11,434 bases of DNA. It comes from Phycisphaerales bacterium (lineage in GTDB: Bacteria; Planctomycetota; Phycisphaerae; Phycisphaerales; SM1A02). A program made the position numbers and the translations under genes. The stretch spans positions 1 to 11,434 of the forward strand of contig JAKVBR010000043.1 in NCBI GenBank assembly GCA_022447165.1. Reading direction: 5' to 3'. Numbering within the stretch: position 1 is the first letter of the stretch; each line of letters begins with the position of its first letter. The notes beneath the pieces are model-generated. The model ran no database searches, was not told where the DNA came from, and saw only the letters and a program-made list of their open reading frames with translations. Of this stretch, positions 6,285 through 11,434 are shown one piece after another.

Positions 6285-8276
6285 ATGTTCCAACTTGTCA
6301 GCGAATTTAAACCATGCGGTGACCAACCGCAATCAATTGAAACGCTGACGAATTGGATTCAGAACGGTGAGCGATACAAGACGCTTCTTGGCGCAACTGG
6401 CACGGGCAAGACATTTACGATGGCAAACGTCATTGCGAATGTCAACAAACCAACGCTCATCTTAAGTCATAATAAAACACTCGCAGCGCAACTCTTTGAA
6501 GAGATGCGTGCTCTCTTTCCAAACAACGCTGTGACGTACTTCGTCAGTTACTACGACTATTACCAGCCAGAAGCGTACATTCCGCAGAGGGACATCTACA
6601 TTGAAAAAGACGCAGCAAGAAATGACGACCTTGACCGTCTCCGATTAAAAACAACAAGTTCACTCATTGGACGAGAGGACGTCATCGTCGTTTCTTCAGT
6701 CAGTTGTATCTACGGACTCGGTTCGCCGGATTCATACCAAAATAGAATTGTTCATCTCGGGGTCGGTCAAACTAAAAACAGGCGGTCATTACTACTTGAG
6801 TTAAGTGACATGCAGTATCGCCGAAATGATTTGGATTTTGAACGTGGGACATTTCGGCTGCGTGGTGATGTCTTAGAAATTTATCCCGCATATGAACAAT
6901 TCGGCATTCGCGTTGAGTTTTTTGGAGATGAAATCGAACGAATTGAGTTGATTCATCCGGTCAGCGGAGAAACACTTGCTCAAGAGAGTGATGTCTTCAT
7001 CTTCCCTGCAGTCCACTACGTCATGCCTCAAGAGGGTTTAAAGCGGGCAGCAACAGCCATTCGTTCTGAACTCATGGAACACGTTAACTCGCTGAAGGAC
7101 GAAGGCAAATTGTTAGAGGCGCAAAGAATTCTTGCGCGTACGCAGTACGATCTTGAAATGATTGAAGAAGTTGGGTATTGCAATGGCATTGAAAATTATG
7201 CGAGGCATTTAGAAGATCGCCCAAAGGGCTCAAGACCATTCTGCTTGCTTGATTACTTCAGGCATATTCCAAATCGTGACCCGAATGACTGGCTTATGTT
7301 TATTGATGAATCACATGTCACAGTCCCGCAGATTCGCGCGATGTTTAATGGCGACCAAGCGAGAAAACGAACGCTCGTCGAACACGGTTTTAGATTGCCT
7401 AGCGCGCTTGACAATCGCCCACTTCAGTTTGACGAATTCAACGAACTCGTTCCGCAGACGATTTATGTTTCCGCGACCCCTTCTGAGTTTGAGTTAGAAC
7501 AATCAGGCGGTGAAGTTGCACAGCAAGTCATCCGTCCAACTGGACTCCTTGATCCAATCATCGAAGTCAGACCAGCTGAAAATCAAGTTCCAGACCTCAT
7601 CGAAGAAGCGAAAAAGCGCGCCGGTCAAGGACAACGCGTACTGGTTACGGTGCTTACAAAACGGATGGCAGAGGAACTTGCTGGGTACCTTGATAAAACA
7701 ACACTCAGAAGCAAGTACCTCCACAGTGACATCGACACGCTTGAACGAATTGAGATATTGCGTGAACTTCGCGAAGGATTGTTTGATGTGCTCATTGGTG
7801 TAAACTTGCTGAGAGAGGGTCTCGATTTACCCGAGGTATCACTTGTATGCATTCTTGACGCAGATAAATCTGGTTTCTTAAGGAGCGTGACAAGTTTGAT
7901 TCAAACGATTGGGCGCGCAGCAAGAAATGTCGATGCGTCTGTCATTCTTTATGGTGATGAAATCACTGAGAATATGCAAACTGCGATTGATGAAACAACT
8001 CGCAGGCGAACCATTCAACTCGAATACAACGAAGCAAACAACATCACGCCTACGTCAATTAAGAAAGCAATCCGCAAAGGTATTGAAACTGAACTTGCTG
8101 CAAGAAAAATCGCAAGAGAAGCGTTCCATGCTGATGGCACTGATGACGACTTTGATGTCGATGAACGAATCGAACAGTTAGAAAATGATATGCTCGATGC
8201 CGCAGATCAGTTAGAGTTTGAAAAAGCAGCGATGCTAAGAGATGAAATCACTGCCTTAAAGCAGAGGACTCAATAA
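6285..8276 (+). CDS. uvrB: Excinuclease ABC subunit B
   Basis: UvrB is the damage-verifying helicase of nucleotide excision repair. UvrA loads it onto DNA, and it then recruits UvrC. The 663 residues match the usual length. Walker A is GATGTGKT (36-43). The beta-hairpin that inserts between strands begins at YYDYYQPEAYIP (89-100), followed by IYIEKDAARNDDLDRLR. The UvrB-specific SVSCIYGLG is at 138-146 and the DEAD-box-like IDESHVTVPQ at 340-349. Helicase motifs YVSATPSE (394-401), LLREGLDLPEVSL (508-520) and QTIGRAARN (540-548) follow. A UVR coiled-coil domain for UvrC/UvrA contact closes the protein (about 626-661), with the typical LEFEKAAMLRDEI. All key residues are intact. No clear Shine-Dalgarno precedes the ATG, consistent with coupling to gcvH 7 bases upstream. 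No SOS (LexA) box was evident near the gene. Confidence 0.97.
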   Translation: MFQLVSEFKPCGDQPQSIETLTNWIQNGERYKTLLGATGTGKTFTMANVIANVNKPTLILSHNKTLAAQLFEEMRALFPNNAVTYFVSYYDYYQPEAYIPQRDIYIEKDAARNDDLDRLRLKTTSSLIGREDVIVVSSVSCIYGLGSPDSYQNRIVHLGVGQTKNRRSLLLELSDMQYRRNDLDFERGTFRLRGDVLEIYPAYEQFGIRVEFFGDEIERIELIHPVSGETLAQESDVFIFPAVHYVMPQEGLKRAATAIRSELMEHVNSLKDEGKLLEAQRILARTQYDLEMIEEVGYCNGIENYARHLEDRPKGSRPFCLLDYFRHIPNRDPNDWLMFIDESHVTVPQIRAMFNGDQARKRTLVEHGFRLPSALDNRPLQFDEFNELVPQTIYVSATPSEFELEQSGGEVAQQVIRPTGLLDPIIEVRPAENQVPDLIEEAKKRAGQGQRVLVTVLTKRMAEELAGYLDKTTLRSKYLHSDIDTLERIEILRELREGLFDVLIGVNLLREGLDLPEVSLVCILDADKSGFLRSVTSLIQTIGRAARNVDASVILYGDEITENMQTAIDETTRRRTIQLEYNEANNITPTSIKKAIRKGIETELAARKIAREAFHADGTDDDFDVDERIEQLENDMLDAADQLEFEKAAMLRDEITALKQRTQ

Positions 8277-8284
8277 CTTATCAG

Positions 8285-9733
8285 TTAAGTGACTTCTGGC
8301 TGTAATCGGCACCCAATGTCTTTTCGCCAGAACGCGCCATCGAAATGAATGGAGGAACATGCATCTGTCGCTTGGGTTTTTGCGGCGTCTAAGGAATCTG
8401 CAATTGCAGTGACGCTGAGAACTCGGCCACCTGAAGTTTCGAGTCCATCATCTGTCACTTTTGTGCCTGCATGGAAAACAATGAGATTGTCACGCTCTAC
8501 TGAATCAATGCCTGTAATCGCTTTGCCTTTAGCATACGAACCGGGATACCCTTCACTGCACATCACAACGCAACATGTTGTAACGTCATCGAAAGTCAGT
8601 GACGCCCCATCAAGCGTGCCTGCTGCAGTTCTCCACAAAATGTCAACTAAGTCGCCGTTAAGCCGCGCCATCAGCGGTTGGGTTTCTGGGTCACCAAATC
8701 TACAGTTGAATTCAAGCACTTTGGGTCCTGCTGGCGTGAGCATGAGTCCTGCATAAAGAACACCACGATAGGTCACACCGTTTCGACGCATCGCATCAAT
8801 TGCTGGAACCAGAATTTCTTTCTCGACATACCCCATCATCTCTTCATCAAGAAGCGGTGCAGGACAAAATGCGCCCATGCCACCTGTGTTTGGGCCAACA
8901 TCGCCTTCGCCAACTTGTTTGTGATCTTGACAAAGGTCAAGTACCCAAATAGTTTCGCCATCAACAAGTGCAAGCACACTCACTTCTTGCCCGGTCATCA
9001 TTTCTTCGATGAGTAGCGTATTTCCTGCTTCACCGAATGCTTTGTCTTGCATGATGAGTTCAATGGTTTCAAGCGTCTCGCCAATGGTTTGGCAAAGAAT
9101 GACGCCTTTACCTGCTGCAAGTCCAGAGGCCTTTACGACGCATGGTTCTTCACGCTGACTCAGGATTGATTGCAATTCGCTTGAAAATGCTTCAGTCCCG
9201 CCTGCACTTTCTGATTGGACTTCATCCATGAACTTGCTCATCTCAGCAGCGAGTTCTGCCTTGCCTTCCGACTCAAACTCTCTGTCGAGCCCGCGAAGGA
9301 TATACCGCTTTGCAGATTCAATGTCGGTAAATGAACGAGCGTCTGCTGTTGGAATCGATGCTTGGCGCATGAGTTCTTTTGCATATGCTTTATCTGCCTC
9401 TACTTGCGCAGCTTCTTTACAGGGTCCAAAGACAAGACGCTTGTCTGTTGTTAACTCGTCAACGATACCCTCAGCAAGTGGCACTTCAGGGCCAACAACA
9501 ACAAGATCGATGTTGTGCTGGTCACACCAGCGACCTAAGAAGAATGAGCGGCTTGCGTCCCATTGTTCTTCGCACGGTGTTGCAAGTTTTGCAATTCCAC
9601 CATTGGAACAATCGGTTGCGTAGAGCGTTCCAAGTCGCTCTGATTGTGACATCTTCCACGCGAGGGCGTGCTCTCTTCCACCACCACCGATGAGCAGAAC
9701 ATTACACTTCTCTGGACATTCTCTTTTTCCCAT
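8285..9733 (-). CDS. purD: Phosphoribosylamine-glycine ligase (GAR synthetase) with an internal insertion
   Basis: This enzyme joins glycine to 5-phosphoribosylamine with ATP in the second step of de novo purine synthesis. It is an ATP-grasp enzyme. The N-domain opens with VLLIGGGGREHALAW (12-26) and has VGPEVPLAEGIVD (80-92). ATP-grasp motifs are VVKASGLAAGKGV (199-211, with Lys201), PNTGGMGAFCP (281-291) and EFNCRFGDPETQ (341-352), where Glu341 and Asn343 should bind Mg. At 482 residues it is about 50 longer than the E. coli enzyme. Part is a short N-terminal extension (about 9 residues). The rest is an acidic, Ser/Glu-rich insertion of about 45 residues (about 147-193) just before the first ATP-grasp strand. 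Only one Met suits the start. The gene lies 21 bases after the sensor kinase gene and ends 8 bases from convergent uvrB. Confidence 0.95.
   Translation of the reverse strand: MGKRECPEKCNVLLIGGGGREHALAWKMSQSERLGTLYATDCSNGGIAKLATPCEEQWDASRSFFLGRWCDQHNIDLVVVGPEVPLAEGIVDELTTDKRLVFGPCKEAAQVEADKAYAKELMRQASIPTADARSFTDIESAKRYILRGLDREFESEGKAELAAEMSKFMDEVQSESAGGTEAFSSELQSILSQREEPCVVKASGLAAGKGVILCQTIGETLETIELIMQDKAFGEAGNTLLIEEMMTGQEVSVLALVDGETIWVLDLCQDHKQVGEGDVGPNTGGMGAFCPAPLLDEEMMGYVEKEILVPAIDAMRRNGVTYRGVLYAGLMLTPAGPKVLEFNCRFGDPETQPLMARLNGDLVDILWRTAAGTLDGASLTFDDVTTCCVVMCSEGYPGSYAKGKAITGIDSVERDNLIVFHAGTKVTDDGLETSGGRVLSVTAIADSLDAAKTQATDACSSIHFDGAFWRKDIGCRLQPEVT
9155..9295 (-). other. Coding segment for the extra ~45-residue insertion in PurD
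   Basis: This segment covers PurD residues about 147-193. In E. coli PurD roughly 20 residues link the FT-acidic stretch to the PIVIKADG strand, but here about 60 lie between SFTDIE (134-139) and CVVKASG (198-204). The extra part is rich in Glu, Ser, Ala and Lys, lacks Cys and Pro, and looks helical. It keeps the frame, has no stop and shows no repeat or splice-like sequence. The boundaries are estimates from remembered family spacing. Confidence 0.6.
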
Positions 9734-9748
9734 TTGGGTATTGTACCA

Positions 9749-9754
9749 CTCCTC
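9749..9754 (-). promoter_or_regulatory. Possible ribosome binding site of purD
   Basis: The minus strand reads GAGGAG directly after the kinase stop codon, 15 bases before the purD ATG. The spacing is longer than optimal. No better site exists in the 21-base gap, so purD may also depend on coupling to the upstream gene. Confidence 0.35.
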
Positions 9755-11434
9755 TTAGTGCTCCACTTGAACAGGGATCTTGATTTCACATTGAAACCCT
9801 TCCCGTCCATATGTCCGCACAATCGTGCCGTGAAGTTCGTGCGAAACGAGCCCTTCAAGAAGTGATGTGCCAGTCCCCTCAACGATATCACTCTCAATCG
9901 CAGGACCACCTCGTTCAGTCCATGAAAAGCGGCATAGCAATGCTTCGCTTGCATCGAATGCGATAATGACTGTTCCTTCTTCACGTGAGAGCGAACCATA
10001 TTTCATGGCGTTTGTTGCAAGTTCATGAATGACCATACACATCGGACGAGCATACGTTCCGGGTAACTGCAGTTCATCGCCATGAATCTGAATGCGATCA
10101 TCTTTGCCATCCATGTATGGCTGAAGGGTCAAACGCAAGATTTCACCGAGTTCCGCCCCACTCCAGTGTGTCTTTGCTAGAGATGAGTGGGCAATGGCAA
10201 GGGCATTTAGCCGTCCATCAAGTGCAGTTGCGAATTCATCGATGGATGCAGCATTTTGCCTTGAAAGCATCACAAGTGACATGACGGATGCGATGTTGTT
10301 TTTGACGCGGTGGTCGAGTTCACTCATCATGATCGTCTGTTGTTTTTCAAGTTCATGTCTTAGCGTAATGTCAACTGCAACGCCAGATACGCCAACAACA
10401 AGATGATCTTCATCGAGAACGGGCGTAAACCAACCCTCGATGACATGATGACCAATTTCAAATCGCCCGTGAGATTCAACACCACCAAGTGCTTTGTTTA
10501 CATGTCGAAGCACTTCTGGATAATTGCGATAAATGTGGTAAACGCTTTTCCCAACAACGCTCCCACCTTCTGCGCCCATGATGCCAAGTCCTTGTCCTTC
10601 ACTGAGTGTAAAAATACCCTGGGCATCTATGCCAAACAGAACCACTGGCGAGTGCGATGTAATGAGTCGAAACTGTTCTTCGGAACGCCTCAGTTCAAAC
10701 TCTTCTGCGGCGCTTCTCCTGTCATCGATTCTTCGTTCAACTGCGCGGGCGTAGCCATTTAGAACGACAGTCGCTTCTTCAATCTCCATTGGGAGCCATG
10801 TTCGCTCATTTGGCACATCGAAACATGCCATTGCTTCAACAACTCCGTTGATCACTGCAGGAACTGCAAGAATTGCGCCAACATTGTTGTTAGAAAGCGT
10901 TCTAACAACTGACTCTGGCAATTTAGGGTCTTTGCAAGATTCAATCACGATGTGATTGTTGAGTTCAAGTTGCGCTTTTGACCAGTGCACCGCATCTGGA
11001 TCGACTGCTTCGGGAACTTCACTCGATGCTTGCTCCTTATGCTTGACCCATTCGTGTGTGATGAATGCTCTTCCATCTGTTCTGAACCGAACAAGTCGTG
11101 CTCTATCGACGACGAGTCCCACGCCCAATATGTGTAAAAAATCATTGATTGAACGATTCAAGTCGCTTGATTCAATCAACCGTGAAAGTGATTCTCTCCC
11201 CGCCAAATGAATGCGATTGGCGTATTCTTGACTTCTTAAGTGAGTAAGGTCCGCAACAATTCCGGTGACACAATCGCCGCTAATGCCGCATGTGTACCCC
11301 GTCCAGCGATATCTGTCATTGGCGTCGCGAAAACGGTACGCAAGCCGTTTTTCTTGATTTGGCTCTAATGAATCGAGTGCTGCGCGAATTGCATCGACAT
11401 CTCCCGGATGGATTCTGCCAAGCCACAACTCAGG
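9755..11434 (-). CDS. PAS-GAF-PAS sensor histidine kinase, HWE/HisKA_2 type (5' end outside window)
   Basis: The frame is open to the window edge. The TTG at 11428 is preceded in frame by Pro-Glu codons that fit a PAS_3 fold (E-L-W-L-G-R-I-H-P), so it is internal and the gene starts further right. Numbered from that codon, the domains are the end of a PAS_3/PAC domain (1-65), a GAF-like domain (about 75-235), a PAS domain (about 248-355, starting SEEQFRLITSHSPVVLFGID), then the kinase core. The phosphoacceptor is His373 in SELDHRVKNNIASV. The N box is HELATNAMKYGSLS (468-481). FSWTERGGP (501-509) carries the W-x-E of HWE-type kinases, and EGTGTSLLEGLVSHELHG is the G box. No transmembrane segment is visible, so the seen part is cytosolic. 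This class often senses light, redox or general stress, but the ligand is unknown. No response regulator gene is in the window; purD follows after 21 bases. Confidence 0.9.
   Translation of the reverse strand, partial: PELWLGRIHPGDVDAIRAALDSLEPNQEKRLAYRFRDANDRYRWTGYTCGISGDCVTGIVADLTHLRSQEYANRIHLAGRESLSRLIESSDLNRSINDFLHILGVGLVVDRARLVRFRTDGRAFITHEWVKHKEQASSEVPEAVDPDAVHWSKAQLELNNHIVIESCKDPKLPESVVRTLSNNNVGAILAVPAVINGVVEAMACFDVPNERTWLPMEIEEATVVLNGYARAVERRIDDRRSAAEEFELRRSEEQFRLITSHSPVVLFGIDAQGIFTLSEGQGLGIMGAEGGSVVGKSVYHIYRNYPEVLRHVNKALGGVESHGRFEIGHHVIEGWFTPVLDEDHLVVGVSGVAVDITLRHELEKQQTIMMSELDHRVKNNIASVMSLVMLSRQNAASIDEFATALDGRLNALAIAHSSLAKTHWSGAELGEILRLTLQPYMDGKDDRIQIHGDELQLPGTYARPMCMVIHELATNAMKYGSLSREEGTVIIAFDASEALLCRFSWTERGGPAIESDIVEGTGTSLLEGLVSHELHGTIVRTYGREGFQCEIKIPVQVEH

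Noticed and set aside
8274..8287. Intrinsic terminator between uvrB and purD
   Set aside because: The stem is only five AT-rich pairs with no following T run, so it is too weak to call a terminator.
11426..11428. TTG as the start of the sensor kinase gene
   Set aside because: It lies inside a PAS_3 fold and is preceded in frame by Pro-Glu that continue the domain.
1..11434. tRNA, rRNA, CRISPR, insertion sequence, prophage or defence-system genes
   Set aside because: No cloverleaf-like, repeat-spacer, transposase or inverted-repeat-end pattern was seen, and the gene-free gaps are all under 100 bases.

Overview
The window is a compact, ordinary-looking bacterial chromosome segment of slightly AT-rich composition. 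It holds ten protein genes, almost no spacer DNA, and no RNA genes, mobile elements, repeats or CRISPR that I can see. Several proteins resemble what I recall of Planctomycetota (possibly Phycisphaerae-like) homologues: the EGRDQGS loop of cytidylate kinase, the NTMRRGFAP tail of the proline-catabolic dehydrogenase, and a TIM-barrel protein of a type I associate with that phylum. This placement is from memory and is moderate to low confidence.

Layout, left to right. (1) 1-1155 (+) is the 3' part of a delta-1-pyrroline-5-carboxylate dehydrogenase, probably the C-terminal half of a bifunctional PutA. (2) 1163-2800 (-) is a CPA2/Kef-type cation:proton antiporter with a C-terminal TrkA-N domain. 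It diverges across a 61-base gap from (3) 2862-3671 (+), a TauE/SafE-family membrane transporter. (4) 3663-5805 (-) is a tight three-gene operon read leftwards: a xylose-isomerase-like TIM-barrel protein of unknown role, cytidylate kinase (cmk) and a 1-acyl-glycerol-phosphate acyltransferase (plsC). The last two overlap by ATGA. (5) 5897-8276 (+) is a gcvH-uvrB pair separated by 7 bases, divergent from the TIM-barrel operon. (6) 8285-11434 (-) is a sensor histidine kinase of the HWE/HisKA_2 type (cut by the right edge) followed after 21 bases by purD, which encodes an enlarged GAR synthetase.

Functionally this is housekeeping: proline catabolism, ion homeostasis, anion export, CMP phosphorylation and phosphatidic acid synthesis, lipoyl carrier for glycine cleavage, nucleotide excision repair and purine synthesis, plus one light- or redox-type sensory kinase without a partner regulator in view. 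Every convergent junction is very tight (7 and 8 bases apart, or a 9-base overlap), and no gene-free stretch exceeds 100 bases.

I did not find a new multi-gene system. The points most worth a second look are the roughly 45-residue acidic insertion in PurD, the TIM-barrel protein that appears to have lost the usual metal ligands while sitting in the cmk-plsC operon, and the unusual gcvH-uvrB and kinase-purD pairings.
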